Source: Brevibacillus_D fluminis_A
Lineage (GTDB): Bacteria; Bacillota; Bacilli; Brevibacillales; Brevibacillaceae
Assembly (NCBI RefSeq): GCF_052072235.1
Contig: NZ_CM125436.1
Coordinates: 3,342,001 to 3,406,000, forward strand
Length of the DNA: 64,000 nt
Direction of reading: 5' to 3'
Shown here in pieces: positions 1 through 8,203 of the stretch. A model generated the notes under the pieces. That model saw nothing but the letters and a program-made list of their open reading frames with translations, searched no databases and was not told the DNA's origin. How positions within the stretch are numbered: position 1 is the first letter of the stretch; every line of letters starts with the position of its first letter. Position numbers and translations under genes: made by a program.

Positions 1-33
1 GAATTTATAAGCGCGAGCACTTATAAATTCTTA
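1..33. repeat. AT-rich perfect inverted repeat at the window edge
   Basis: GAATTTATAAG (1-11) is followed after 8 bases by its exact reverse complement CTTATAAATTC (20-30). The 13-mer TTATAAATTCTTA (21-33) recurs in inverted orientation at 7251-7263. The element may continue to the left of the window. It could be a terminator or one copy of an interspersed palindromic repeat. Confidence 0.5.
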
Positions 34-191
34 CACGACAAAAAATCATTTACCGGGAATTCCAGCCGGATCAACCCTGCCTCTTTTTTGGCAAGCGCTT
101 ATTTTTTGGAAATTTCTTTGAAACCTTTTTTACCTTCCCCTCGTCAGAAGGTGTGAACGCAATCAAATAGAAAATAATAGGAGGCATTCAA

Positions 192-1430
192 ATGAAAAAA
201 TGGATGGCGATGCTGCTGACAATGATGTTGTTTGTCACTGCGATTCCATTTGCACATGCAGCCACGACGACCTTCTGGGATGTTCCTCGCAGCCACTGGG
301 CGTATGAAGCGATCACGAAAATGGCGGAAGAAGGGATCATCAGCGGTTACAACGACGGAAGCTTTCGACCGGATAACCGGATCAGCCGCGCCGAATTCGC
401 CAAAATCATGATCGCCGCATCGGGGATCGACCTCGGTTCGGCTCGAAACGTAACCCAAACCTTTGAAGACGTCGGTCGCGACAACTGGGCTTTCCTTTAT
501 GTCGAGCGGGCGAAAAATTACTTGACCGGCTACAAATCAGGCAAACGCTACTATTATAAGCCAAATGAAAACGCCGTGCGAGAGGACATCGCTGTCGCAT
601 TGGTGCGATTGATGGGCTATGATCAATCCAAATCGTCCAGCACGAGCGCAATCGACCGTTTCCGTGACAAATCGGACATCTCCAAGGAATTGCGCCCTTA
701 CATTGCCATCGCCGTCGATACGGATCTGATTAAAGGCTTTAACGACCAGACATTCCGTCCGCAAGCTGCAATCACGCGTGCGGAAGCAGCGACACTGCTG
801 TATCGCGCAAAAGAAAAACTGGATGAAACCAAGATCGTCTTCCCTGCAGAACCAACGCAGCCAAAACCGGAAGAACCGAAAACCATTTCCATCAGCGATT
901 CGTTTACTGACGAAAAATTGCAAAAATGGGATACCGACCATCAAACCGGCTCCTGGGTCGTCAGCGGCCAAAGAGTAACGGCTTTCTCGGAAAACGAAAA
1001 ACTGTACCACTACTTGCTCCCTCTGAACTGGAGCGAGGCCAAAACGAGCAGCTACGAGCTGCAAGTCGATCTGACGCAAAACGGTCGCGGGTTGGGTGGT
1101 TTATTTTTCAATGGAACCGACAAGCAAGCGACGGTGGTTTTCCTTGACAAAGATGCTCTCTATGTAAAACGCATGACAGACACCAGCAAAAAAGACATGA
1201 CCTCGATCGCAAAAGTACCATTGAAACAGCAAAAAGCGGCGAAGCTGAAAATCAAAGTAAACGGCAACGATTACTCGCTTTACGTAAACGATTCTTTCGT
1301 CTATTCCCAAGAGGGGCAAAATCTTTCCGGCACGAAGTTGGGTCTGTATCTCAATCGTGATGCCAATGCCGACTTCCCGGATAAATTGACGACCTTTGAC
1401 AACTTCTCCTATAAAGCCACGCTGAAATAA
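192..1430 (+). CDS. SLH-domain surface protein with C-terminal lectin-like domain
   Basis: A 412-residue exported protein. Residues 1-23 form a signal peptide ending in AHA. Three S-layer-homology domains follow (about 27-68, 90-140 and 150-200), each with the W-A, G-I/L-x-G and F-P-x-x-x-x-x-R-A-E type pattern; the second is the most divergent. SLH triplets normally anchor proteins to pyruvylated secondary cell-wall polymer. A Pro/Glu/Lys-rich linker (about 210-238) leads to a beta-rich C-terminal region that starts with a DSF-F type motif and resembles concanavalin-like carbohydrate-binding folds; that assignment is inference. The start has a clear GGAGG site 7-8 bases upstream. The gene is monocistronic, with a terminator directly after it. 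The ligand is unknown. Confidence 0.9.
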   Translation: MKKWMAMLLTMMLFVTAIPFAHAATTTFWDVPRSHWAYEAITKMAEEGIISGYNDGSFRPDNRISRAEFAKIMIAASGIDLGSARNVTQTFEDVGRDNWAFLYVERAKNYLTGYKSGKRYYYKPNENAVREDIAVALVRLMGYDQSKSSSTSAIDRFRDKSDISKELRPYIAIAVDTDLIKGFNDQTFRPQAAITRAEAATLLYRAKEKLDETKIVFPAEPTQPKPEEPKTISISDSFTDEKLQKWDTDHQTGSWVVSGQRVTAFSENEKLYHYLLPLNWSEAKTSSYELQVDLTQNGRGLGGLFFNGTDKQATVVFLDKDALYVKRMTDTSKKDMTSIAKVPLKQQKAAKLKIKVNGNDYSLYVNDSFVYSQEGQNLSGTKLGLYLNRDANADFPDKLTTFDNFSYKATLK

Positions 1431-1435
1431 TGAGG

Positions 1436-1480
1436 CGGCTCGACATTCCCTCGCGGATCGTCGGGCCGTTTTGCTTTTTG
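1436..1480 (+). terminator. Intrinsic terminator after the SLH gene
   Basis: CGGCTCGAC (1436-1444) pairs with GTCGGGCCG (1460-1468, one G-U pair), followed by TTTTGCTTTTTG. Confidence 0.75.
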
Positions 1481-1588
1481 TTTTACGCATGATGTCAAGG
1501 AGAGAAAATGTTTCTTCCATAGAAAAATCAAATCATCATGTGTATAATAGAGGGCGATTTGTTTTTACCACTAAAGGAGTCGGATTAT

Positions 1589-2488
1589 ATGACGATTCTA
1601 CCTGCCAATGGGCAGCAGAACAGCGGTGCTTTTTTATGGACGGATACGGGCACGTACGACGGCAATCCCATTCGTCCGCTTGCCATTGATGAAGCGATCG
1701 CCACTTCGATGGGACGCGAAGGCGCTTTGCCCCTGATCCATCTGTGGGTGTGCGAGCGAGCGCTCTTTTTAGGCAGACGCGATGCCAAATTACCCCACCT
1801 CGATCGCGTCCTGCATGCTTTCGGCAAAGCTGGCTATCGGGCATTGCTTCGCTCCTCGGGCGGCGCATGTGTACCACTCGATTCCGGTGTACTGAACCTT
1901 GCCATTCACTTGCCTGGTACGTCCGTTGCCATTGATGATTTTTTCCAGTTGGCAGCACGGCTTCTTACTGCTGGCTTGCGGCGATATGGAGAGATTGCCA
2001 TCGGAGAGGTTGTCGGCTCGTATTGTGTAGGCGACTATGATTTTTCACTGAATGGCCGAAAAATCGGCGGGATGGCCCAGCGCCGGACGCGCCATGGATC
2101 GATTTTGCAGCTGTGCATCAACGCGGAACCGGATAACCGTGGACAGCTGATGGAACTGTTCTACGAGCAGGCGGGACTGCAGGAAATGACCAGCAATAAG
2201 CCGATCCCCTTTATGGATGGCTCGACCGACACCAGCCTGTCAGCGGAAACAAGGCGGCTGGTCACCGTTTCCGAGCTGAAAGAGCAGCTCTACGCCGCGC
2301 TCTCTGCCGAGTGGAAGCTGACACCGGCCCCGCTTGCGGTGACGGAGGCGGAAATCGAAAGCGCCCGCAAGCATTTGCAAGACAAACTTGGCCTCTTTTC
2401 TTACACAGCGCAAGAAATGGCCGATGAGAACTGGATAAGGAGACAAACGTCATGGCAACCACACGCAGAGGATCGTTCAAGGATCTGA
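1589..2488 (+). CDS. lipL: Octanoyl-[GcvH]:protein N-octanoyltransferase LipL-like
   Basis: A 299-residue member of the BPL/LPL (biotin/lipoate ligase) family. The RSSGGACVPLD segment (about 89-98) matches the acyl-binding loop. GSYCVGDYD places a cysteine at residue 146, where LipL carries its catalytic acyl-thioester cysteine, and the GRKIGG lysine (158) matches the conserved lysine. LipL moves octanoyl groups from GcvH to the E2 subunits of 2-oxoacid dehydrogenases during lipoate assembly. I chose ATG 1589 because AAAGGAGT lies just upstream; an in-frame ATG at 1538 has no ribosome site and falls on the putative -10 (TATAAT 1543-1548). The 3' end overlaps the next gene by 37 bases, so the two are probably cotranscribed. 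A plain lipoate-protein ligase is less likely given the SYC motif. Confidence 0.85.
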   Translation: MTILPANGQQNSGAFLWTDTGTYDGNPIRPLAIDEAIATSMGREGALPLIHLWVCERALFLGRRDAKLPHLDRVLHAFGKAGYRALLRSSGGACVPLDSGVLNLAIHLPGTSVAIDDFFQLAARLLTAGLRRYGEIAIGEVVGSYCVGDYDFSLNGRKIGGMAQRRTRHGSILQLCINAEPDNRGQLMELFYEQAGLQEMTSNKPIPFMDGSTDTSLSAETRRLVTVSELKEQLYAALSAEWKLTPAPLAVTEAEIESARKHLQDKLGLFSYTAQEMADENWIRRQTSWQPHAEDRSRI

Positions 2489-3600
2489 ATGCGTTTTACG
2501 TATTCGGTGCCTTTACGGTTCTGGTAATCCATATCTTGGGCTTCTTCGTCCAAGCAAATAACGATTATCCGGGCAATTATGACCTGGAGGCTCTCTCTTT
2601 GATTTTGTTGCGGTTCGGCCGGTCCCTTTTTATTTTCGGGACCGGTATGCTCCTGTTTTATTGGTATAAGCACAAACCGATGGACTGGGGTACCTTCTGG
2701 CGAAAAAGATGGCACAACATCATCGTGCCGTATATCGGCTGGACCGGTATTTACACGTTTGTCAAACTGCAAACGTTTGCGCCGGATGTGTTTTTCCCGG
2801 CTTTTTTCAACAGCCTGTTTACCGGCAGCTCGTTTTACCATCTGTATTACATCCCGCTGTTTTTGCAGATGAACCTGCTGTTCATGTTGACAAAAGGCTG
2901 GCTGGAGCGCCATTTGAAGCTGCCGCTCCTGCTCATCGCCTTCGTTTTGCAGACGCTCGTGTACGTATTGTTTATCCACATGCCGGAAACCGGCTTGCTG
3001 CTCGATGTCAACGAGACCTCGCCATTGTATATGCAAGCGTTGGCACATGGCTATCAATCTGCGCAAAATTACCCGTACATGTATGTCTTTTACTTTTTGC
3101 TTGGCGCCTATGCCGGTCTTACCCCGGATCGCTGGCGGCAATTCGTCAAAAAGCATTGGGCTTGGGCCTGTGTGATTTGCGCTGGTGCAACATTGTATCT
3201 GGCCCACGGCTTTTTGGTCAAAACCATTAGCTATGGGGAAGCGCTGAACATTTTTTCGCCGCTGTATCTGGTTTACACCAGTTCGTTTATTCTGCTGTTT
3301 TATCCCGTTTCCGCCTGGATTGGACAAACCCGGGTGTGCGGCGGATGGTTCGCACAGCTGGCCAAACACAATTTGGCGATTTACCTGGTTCACCCGCTGA
3401 TCCTGTTCCTTTTGGAAAGCTATGTGATCTTCCGTCTGGATTGGTCTGCGTTCGCGCTCATGCTCGCCATGTTCGTGGTGACCCTGCCACTCAGCATTTT
3501 GGTCTATACGCATAAACTGCCGGCCTGGTTTAAAAAGCGAACCGCCGATCAATCGCCAGAAAAGGAACAACCCGCTTACCGGACATTTCATGCCGGATAA
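2452..3600 (+). CDS. Membrane-bound acyltransferase, acyltransferase-3 family
   Basis: A 382-residue integral membrane protein with about ten hydrophobic segments and a short charged C-terminal tail. The N-terminal layout (a polar start, then a first helix containing VIHILGFF with its histidine, and later an FWRKRW-type basic loop) is that of the acyltransferase-3 (OafA/WecH/IcaC) family. These enzymes O-acylate extracytoplasmic glycans or lipids with acyl groups carried across the membrane. The acceptor cannot be told from sequence. The start lies 37 bases inside lipL, with AAGGAGA about 8 bases upstream, which implies translational coupling to an enzyme of octanoyl metabolism. The end is followed by 190 non-coding bases. 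Confidence 0.82.
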   Translation: MATTRRGSFKDLNAFYVFGAFTVLVIHILGFFVQANNDYPGNYDLEALSLILLRFGRSLFIFGTGMLLFYWYKHKPMDWGTFWRKRWHNIIVPYIGWTGIYTFVKLQTFAPDVFFPAFFNSLFTGSSFYHLYYIPLFLQMNLLFMLTKGWLERHLKLPLLLIAFVLQTLVYVLFIHMPETGLLLDVNETSPLYMQALAHGYQSAQNYPYMYVFYFLLGAYAGLTPDRWRQFVKKHWAWACVICAGATLYLAHGFLVKTISYGEALNIFSPLYLVYTSSFILLFYPVSAWIGQTRVCGGWFAQLAKHNLAIYLVHPLILFLLESYVIFRLDWSAFALMLAMFVVTLPLSILVYTHKLPAWFKKRTADQSPEKEQPAYRTFHAG

Positions 3601-3690
3601 CGCGACTTCCTGTAAGCTCCTAATGTAACTTGCGCGGATTTTTCGCATACTATACAGTAAGGGACAATACGTTCCACACCTCGATATTCG

Positions 3691-3720
3691 CCTAGCGTTA
3701 TGATGCTAGGTCTTTTTTTT
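3691..3720 (+). terminator. Intrinsic terminator
   Basis: CCTAGC (3691-3696), an 8-base loop, GCTAGG (3705-3710), then TCTTTTTTTT. It ends either the lipL-acyltransferase transcript or a short independent RNA (see findings). Confidence 0.7.
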
Positions 3721-3731
3721 TCCATTTCTGT

Positions 3732-3737
3732 TATAAT
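3732..3737 (+). promoter_or_regulatory. -10 element for cbpB
   Basis: A consensus TATAAT lies 54 bases upstream of the cbpB start and just after the preceding terminator. No good -35 is visible 16-18 bases further up. Confidence 0.45.
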
Positions 3738-3791
3738 AGAAATTGTTGTTTGCTTGGGTGGGGTGGAACTTTTATTAGGCAGGTGATGGGT

Positions 3792-4229
3792 ATGTTAAAT
3801 CAAGAGACAGATCAACTTTTACAAAACCGCATCAATGAACTGGTAGTACCGGCCTCAAAGGTGGCCCATGTCCAATTGGGAAATTCCCTGGAGCATGCGC
3901 TTTTGGTTTTGATCAAGTCAAGGTACTCGGCCATTCCCGTACTGGATCACGAATATAAAATCAAAGGTCAGATCAGCAAAACGATGATCTTGGAAAGCAT
4001 CCTTGGCCTGGAGCGGATCGAATACGAAAAACTCGAGGAACGCGTCGTCTCTGAAGTGATGGATGAAAAAATTCCTCGCATGAAAGAGGACGAAACGTTC
4101 TTGAAAGCGCTCGAACTCTCCATTAACCATCCGTATGTATGTATTGAAGATAGTGAGGGTGTGTTTCAAGGGATCCTCACGCGCCGCGCGATTCTGGCAG
4201 CCGTTTATCAATATTTCCGCCAGTCGTAA
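3792..4229 (+). CDS. cbpB: Cyclic-di-AMP-binding CBS-pair protein CbpB (DarB/YkuL)
   Basis: A 145-residue protein made almost wholly of two CBS domains (about 14-70 and 80-140). The segments KVAHVQLGNSLEHALLVL and the IPVLD and LERIE motifs closely follow B. subtilis DarB. In that organism the apo-protein binds and stimulates the (p)ppGpp synthetase Rel and interacts with pyruvate carboxylase, and c-di-AMP releases it. ATG 3792 is chosen because AGGTGA (3781-3786) is well spaced and the length equals the family's. Upstream in-frame ATGs at 3750 and 3786 overlap or lack a ribosome site. The gene is single, with its own -10 and its own terminator. Confidence 0.9.
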   Translation: MLNQETDQLLQNRINELVVPASKVAHVQLGNSLEHALLVLIKSRYSAIPVLDHEYKIKGQISKTMILESILGLERIEYEKLEERVVSEVMDEKIPRMKEDETFLKALELSINHPYVCIEDSEGVFQGILTRRAILAAVYQYFRQS

Positions 4230-4246
4230 TTGTTGCACGAGTGCGA

Positions 4247-4276
4247 AAAGCCGTCTGGATTTCCGGACGGCTTTTG
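4247..4276 (+). terminator. Bidirectional intrinsic terminator between cbpB and the YheC/D gene
   Basis: AAAAGCCGTC and GACGGCTTTT form a strong stem with A and T tracts on the two sides, so it can serve both convergent genes. Confidence 0.85.
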
Positions 4277-4304
4277 CATTTCCCAAGGCACACGGCTGCA
4301 CGAC

Positions 4305-5351
4305 TTAGTAAAAGGTGCGAGCATACGCCATCGGAGTGTGGTACGTCCGCTTGAACATCTCCAGCTCGCCCGCTTTGAAAAACGAGTAACGCTGGTCGCG
4401 AACATTCACCTCGATTAAGTACGGATTGCCCTGCAAATCTACGCCCATGTCCATGCCCAGATCGGCCAGCGAACGGAAATGCCGCTCATACTGCTTGGCG
4501 ATCGCGATCGCAGCCATGCGTATGCGCTCTTTGACTTGTTCTGCCTGCTCTGTGGTAAACAAGGTGGCAAATACCTCGTCGATCGGCTCAGCATGCCCGC
4601 CGCGCGACAGATTGCTCAATTTGTTTTGTGAATTGGCCACTTTGCATACCATACCGGAAACGCCCCATTGCCGCGACTCGCCTTTTTGAACGGATACACG
4701 CAAATCAAACGTATGCCCCTTATACTTTGCGAGCGCAATCGCCTCCTGGATAATGAAGCGCCGCCCCTTCACCCATCGCAGCGTCTCGGCAATCAATCCT
4801 TGCCTGGTGAGCACCTTGCGAATTTTGGATGAAGTGAAATGATACCGGTCACCTTCACGCTCGATTCGCGCCACCCCGATCCCAACCGATCCGACGACCG
4901 GTTTGACGTACAGCACACGGTATTTGCCGAGCATGTCGATGAACGCTTGGCGGGAAAAGCTGATCGTATGCGGCAAGTAGCGCTGCAGCTTCTCATTTTT
5001 CCAGAGCATGCGATGCACCGCTTCCTTGTTGCGGACGACGATCCCGTTGAACAGCTTTCCATGCTTGCTCAGCCGTTTGATCCCGTTGCGTATGGCCGCT
5101 TGGCCGGACAAGACCCGGTTATGCATGACAGGTGGGATCGGCACGCGTTTTGGCGTAAGCCGGTTGTTCTGCCAGACATACCCGCGCACCGTTCCCGTGG
5201 CGAAATTGACGAGACGCGGATGAAAGAAGATCGGTTCCATGCCAAGACGCCGCCCCGACTCTACATAGTACATGAGGTTTTCGTAGTTGCTCTTCCCTTT
5301 AAGCGCATCCTCGATAATCGTCCAATCCAAAATGATCCCTATCGGCTTCAC
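4305..5351 (-). CDS. YheC/YheD-family ATP-grasp protein
   Basis: A 348-residue protein of the endospore coat-associated YheC/YheD family. It has an N-terminal domain (KPIGIILDW, then a substrate-domain region ending near PPVMHNR) and a C-terminal ATP-grasp fold. YVKPVVGSVGIGV holds the nucleotide-binding lysine; FDLRVSVQ and LIEVNVRDQR match the metal- and phosphate-binding strands. The reaction is not established for the family. I place the start at GTG 5351: AGAGGGG lies about 5 bases upstream and the family homology begins there, while the longer frame reaching 5510 runs into mnmM without a ribosome site. It lies 85 bases downstream of mnmM on the same strand. Confidence 0.85.
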   Translation of the reverse strand: MKPIGIILDWTIIEDALKGKSNYENLMYYVESGRRLGMEPIFFHPRLVNFATGTVRGYVWQNNRLTPKRVPIPPVMHNRVLSGQAAIRNGIKRLSKHGKLFNGIVVRNKEAVHRMLWKNEKLQRYLPHTISFSRQAFIDMLGKYRVLYVKPVVGSVGIGVARIEREGDRYHFTSSKIRKVLTRQGLIAETLRWVKGRRFIIQEAIALAKYKGHTFDLRVSVQKGESRQWGVSGMVCKVANSQNKLSNLSRGGHAEPIDEVFATLFTTEQAEQVKERIRMAAIAIAKQYERHFRSLADLGMDMGVDLQGNPYLIEVNVRDQRYSFFKAGELEMFKRTYHTPMAYARTFY

Positions 5352-5436
5352 ACTGATCCCCTCTTGTGTCAGATGCTGTACTTCTTCGCATTCTTTTTCA
5401 AGGTATGTGCACACCGTCCGGGAGGATTGCCTATTT

Positions 5437-5994
5437 TTACGCGCGGCGCTCAATTGCAAACAGAAACGGCGCCTGATTCTGCTGATTGACATATTGATAG
5501 CGGAGCACAAGAGCGACAGATTGATTGATTTGCTCGCAAAATGCTTCTACCGCTTCTTTTTCCACAACCCCTGACGCATGGCCCCAATATACGACGATCG
5601 TCATGATTCCGCCGGGACGCAGCGCCATCAACCCCGCTTCAATCGCGCGAATCGTGCTTTCCGCTTTGGTCGTGACCTCTTTGTCCCCGCCTGGCAAATA
5701 GCCCAGGTTAAACATGACCGCTCCTACCAGCTCCCCGATCGACGCGATCTCCTCATGGCTCTGCAGCCGCAAATCTGCCCGCTGCAGCATCCCTTCGTGT
5801 GCCAGGCGCGCTTTCGTTTTTTCCAGCGCCTGGGGCTGGATGTCATAGGCAATCACTTTGCCCGTGTCGCCAACCACATGCGCCAAAAACAACGTATCAT
5901 TGCCATTGCCCATCGTCGCATCCACAACGGTTTCACCCGCTTGCACCCGTTGTGTAATCAATCGTCTCGCTTCTTCCAAAATATTGGGCAGCAT
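5437..5994 (-). CDS. mnmM: tRNA 5-(aminomethyl)-2-thiouridine methyltransferase MnmM (YtqB family)
   Basis: A 185-residue class I SAM-dependent methyltransferase. VVDATMGNGNDTLFLA is the SAM-binding motif I, AYDIQPQAL is the acidic end of the second strand, and FNLGYLPGGDK is the family's catalytic NLGYLPGGD signature. YtqB of B. subtilis was identified as MnmM, which methylates nm5s2U to mnm5s2U at tRNA position 34. The start is ATG 5994, with GGAGGAG (6001-6007) 6 bases away; an ATG at 6018 has a weaker site. It is divergent from the YkvI-type gene. Confidence 0.9.
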   Translation of the reverse strand: MLPNILEEARRLITQRVQAGETVVDATMGNGNDTLFLAHVVGDTGKVIAYDIQPQALEKTKARLAHEGMLQRADLRLQSHEEIASIGELVGAVMFNLGYLPGGDKEVTTKAESTIRAIEAGLMALRPGGIMTIVVYWGHASGVVEKEAVEAFCEQINQSVALVLRYQYVNQQNQAPFLFAIERRA

Positions 5995-6134
5995 TCGTAT
6001 CTCCTCCACTTTCGTCATTCTTTCTTTTCTCTTCCCACTCTATTCGGTCAGCCTGAAAACTGCAAGTCCGGGCTGCCAGACATGTTTGTCCCGCCATTCT
6101 CATAGGATGATGGAAAAGGGAACAGGAGGTACTC

Positions 6135-7199
6135 ATGCACAACTCGTGGAGGGAAGCGCGTCGAATCGCTTTCACGTATATCGGAACAGTCGTCGGAGCC
6201 GGATTCGCATCAGGGAAAGAACTCCTCACCTTTTTTGTGCAATATGGCACCCAAGGACTCATCGGCGTCCTGCTTTCCACTGTGCTCTTTGCGTGGGCAG
6301 GCACGCAGGTGATGCTGTTCGCCCACCGGACGAAAGCGCGGTCTTTCCAGGATTTCAGCCTTTTTTTATTCGGCCGAACGTTCGGGACACTCTTTAATAT
6401 TTTGTTGTTCATCGTGCTGCTGGGCACAACCTCTGTCATGCTGGCGGGAACAGGTGCACTTTTCATCGAATCGTTCGGCTTTCATTCACAGGCAGGGATT
6501 TGGCTTTCGATCCTGTTGGTCTTTATCGTCTCCTATCGGGGCCTTGGTGCCATCCATGCGGTCAATACGTTGTTTGTCCCGCTTTTGCTTGCATTCACCT
6601 GCCTCGTTTTTTTCTACGTGCAGCCTTGGGCGGGACATGGAGGGCCGGGCGTGATCGTAGAGGTCGTCAAGCCGTTTGCCTGGATCACCTCCCCCCTTTA
6701 CTATGTCGCGATGAATATCGCGTTGACACAAGCCGTGCTCGTCCCCATCGGCCAGGAATGCAAAAGCGAAAAGCCGTTGCTGCTTGGCGGCATCATGGGC
6801 GGACTCGGGATCGGTTTGCTGCTGCTGCTCGGCTATTGGTCGCTGCGAACTCATCAAACGACTGTCCACGATGCCGAAATGCCCATGATCGCGCTCTTGT
6901 CCGGTCTCGGGCGCATGATCCCGGTGTTCTTCTCCTTGCTCGTCTACTGCGAAATCTTTTCGACATTATCCGCCAACGTCTTCGGCCTTGCCCGCCAAAT
7001 GATGCAGCAGATGGCGATCACCCGCCTTGGCAGCGTTTTGTTTATACTCGGCATCAGCTATGTCGTGAGCTTCGTCGGTTTTGGATCGCTTCTCGGGTTC
7101 CTTTACCCGTTATTCGGACAGCTCGTGCTTGTCTTTCTCGTCATGCTCGGCTTCCGGCAGCTGCAAGCCCAATTCACCACAGCTCCCCGCAAGACTTGA
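6135..7199 (+). CDS. YkvI-family membrane protein (APC-superfamily fold)
   Basis: A 354-residue polytopic membrane protein with about ten transmembrane segments. It starts with a GTVVGAGFASGKE motif, the broken-helix glycine motif of the APC-like YkvI/COG3949 family, whose substrate is unknown. The motif FLYPLFGQLVL lies near the end. The start has AGGAGG about 6 bases upstream. It is monocistronic: divergent from mnmM and followed by a terminator. Transport is likely from the fold, but I would not name a substrate. Confidence 0.82.
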   Translation: MHNSWREARRIAFTYIGTVVGAGFASGKELLTFFVQYGTQGLIGVLLSTVLFAWAGTQVMLFAHRTKARSFQDFSLFLFGRTFGTLFNILLFIVLLGTTSVMLAGTGALFIESFGFHSQAGIWLSILLVFIVSYRGLGAIHAVNTLFVPLLLAFTCLVFFYVQPWAGHGGPGVIVEVVKPFAWITSPLYYVAMNIALTQAVLVPIGQECKSEKPLLLGGIMGGLGIGLLLLLGYWSLRTHQTTVHDAEMPMIALLSGLGRMIPVFFSLLVYCEIFSTLSANVFGLARQMMQQMAITRLGSVLFILGISYVVSFVGFGSLLGFLYPLFGQLVLVFLVMLGFRQLQAQFTTAPRKT

Positions 7200-7206
7200 A
7201 GAACAG

Positions 7207-7243
7207 AAAAAAGCTTCCCTGCAATTGCAGAGAAGCTTTTTTA
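7207..7243 (+). terminator. Intrinsic terminator after the YkvI-type gene
   Basis: AAAGCTTC-CTGCAA and TTGCAG-GAAGCTTT form a long stem with one mismatch, flanked by A and T runs. Confidence 0.85.
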
Positions 7244-7249
7244 GTACAG

Positions 7250-7276
7250 ATAAGAATTTATAAAATTCTTATCCAG
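7250..7276. repeat. AT-rich inverted repeat between ykvI and korB
   Basis: GATAAGAATTT and AAATTCTTATC are exact reverse complements separated by ATA. The core TAAGAATTTATAA (7251-7263) is shared with the left edge of the window. The 60 bases that follow, up to the korB stop, contain further small dyads (TGGC-GAA-GCCA near 7309). It could be the korAB terminator or a repeat family. Confidence 0.5.
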
Positions 7277-7336
7277 TATAAGTGCAACCGCGGCTTAAGC
7301 CAAAAGCTTGGCGAAGCCAGGTTTTCTAATGTCGAC

Positions 7337-8203
7337 TTATGCAAATTCAGCAACCAGTTTCGCAAAATCTTCTTTGCTGAGCGTGAGGTCTTGGTGTGCC
7401 AAGCCTTGCTCTTTGAAACCAGGAACTAGTTGATCGTACGATTTTTGCTCGGTGTTTTGATAAATCAAACCGGTCAGCAAGCCATGGTTTTGCATGGAGT
7501 AGGACATCGCTTTGATGCGGTCATGCGGATCATAGCCTTCGATTGTGTCAACAGGGACGATGTTTTCTTTGAACCAGTCGTATGTGTTGACTTTGTTATA
7601 GGTTACGCAAGGGCTGAATACGTTGATCAAGGAGAAGCCTTTGTGCTGCATTCCTTTTTCGATCAGTTCAGTCAGGCCTTTCAAATCGCTGGAGAAGGAT
7701 TGCGCCACGAATGTCGCACCGACAGACAGCGCCAGTTCAACTGGAGAAATTGCGGACTCGATCGAACCTTGTGGAGTCGATTTTGTCACGAAACCTGCAG
7801 CGGAACGCGGGGACGTTTGTCCTTTGGTCAAGCCATAGATCGCGTTGTCCATTACGATGTAGGTAATGTCCAGGTTACGACGGATTGCGTGTACAGTGTG
7901 ACCCATACCGATCGCAAAACCGTCACCGTCGCCGCCGGAAGCGATGACAGTCAGCTCACGGTTTGCCATTTTCACACCTTGTGCGATTGGCAGTGCGCGA
8001 CCATGCACACCGTGGAAGCCGTAGCAGTTAACGTAACCGGAGATACGGCCGGAGCAGCCGATACCGGAGATGATAGCTAATTGTTCAGGTTCAAGACCAA
8101 CGTTTGCCGCTGCGCGTTGAATCGCAGCCTGGATAGAGAAGTCTCCACAGCCTGGGCACCAGTTGGGCTTTACATTATTGCGAAATTCTTTCATAGTCGC
8201 CAT
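7337..8203 (-). CDS. korB: 2-oxoacid:ferredoxin oxidoreductase, beta subunit
   Basis: A 288-residue thiamine-diphosphate subunit. WCPGCGD near the N-terminus (Cys16, Cys19), GCSGR (Cys50) and a later SPCVTYN cysteine match the four Fe-S cluster ligands. GGDGDGFAIG with the downstream NAIYGLTKGQ segment is the thiamine-diphosphate and magnesium motif. With KorA it oxidatively decarboxylates a 2-oxoacid (2-oxoglutarate or pyruvate type) to acyl-CoA, reducing ferredoxin. ATG 8203 is used: AAGGGG lies 10 bases upstream and homology begins at MATMKEFR. It overlaps the end of korA by 29 bases, so the two are coupled. Substrate preference cannot be read from the sequence. Confidence 0.92.
   Translation of the reverse strand: MATMKEFRNNVKPNWCPGCGDFSIQAAIQRAAANVGLEPEQLAIISGIGCSGRISGYVNCYGFHGVHGRALPIAQGVKMANRELTVIASGGDGDGFAIGMGHTVHAIRRNLDITYIVMDNAIYGLTKGQTSPRSAAGFVTKSTPQGSIESAISPVELALSVGATFVAQSFSSDLKGLTELIEKGMQHKGFSLINVFSPCVTYNKVNTYDWFKENIVPVDTIEGYDPHDRIKAMSYSMQNHGLLTGLIYQNTEQKSYDQLVPGFKEQGLAHQDLTLSKEDFAKLVAEFA

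Noticed and set aside
1538..1588. Longer lipL start at 1538
   Set aside because: It overlaps the putative -10 element and lacks a ribosome site; ATG 1589 has AAAGGAGT.
5352..5510. N-terminal extension of the YheC/D protein
   Set aside because: It would overlap mnmM with no ribosome site; GTG 5351 has AGAGGGG and starts at the family homology.
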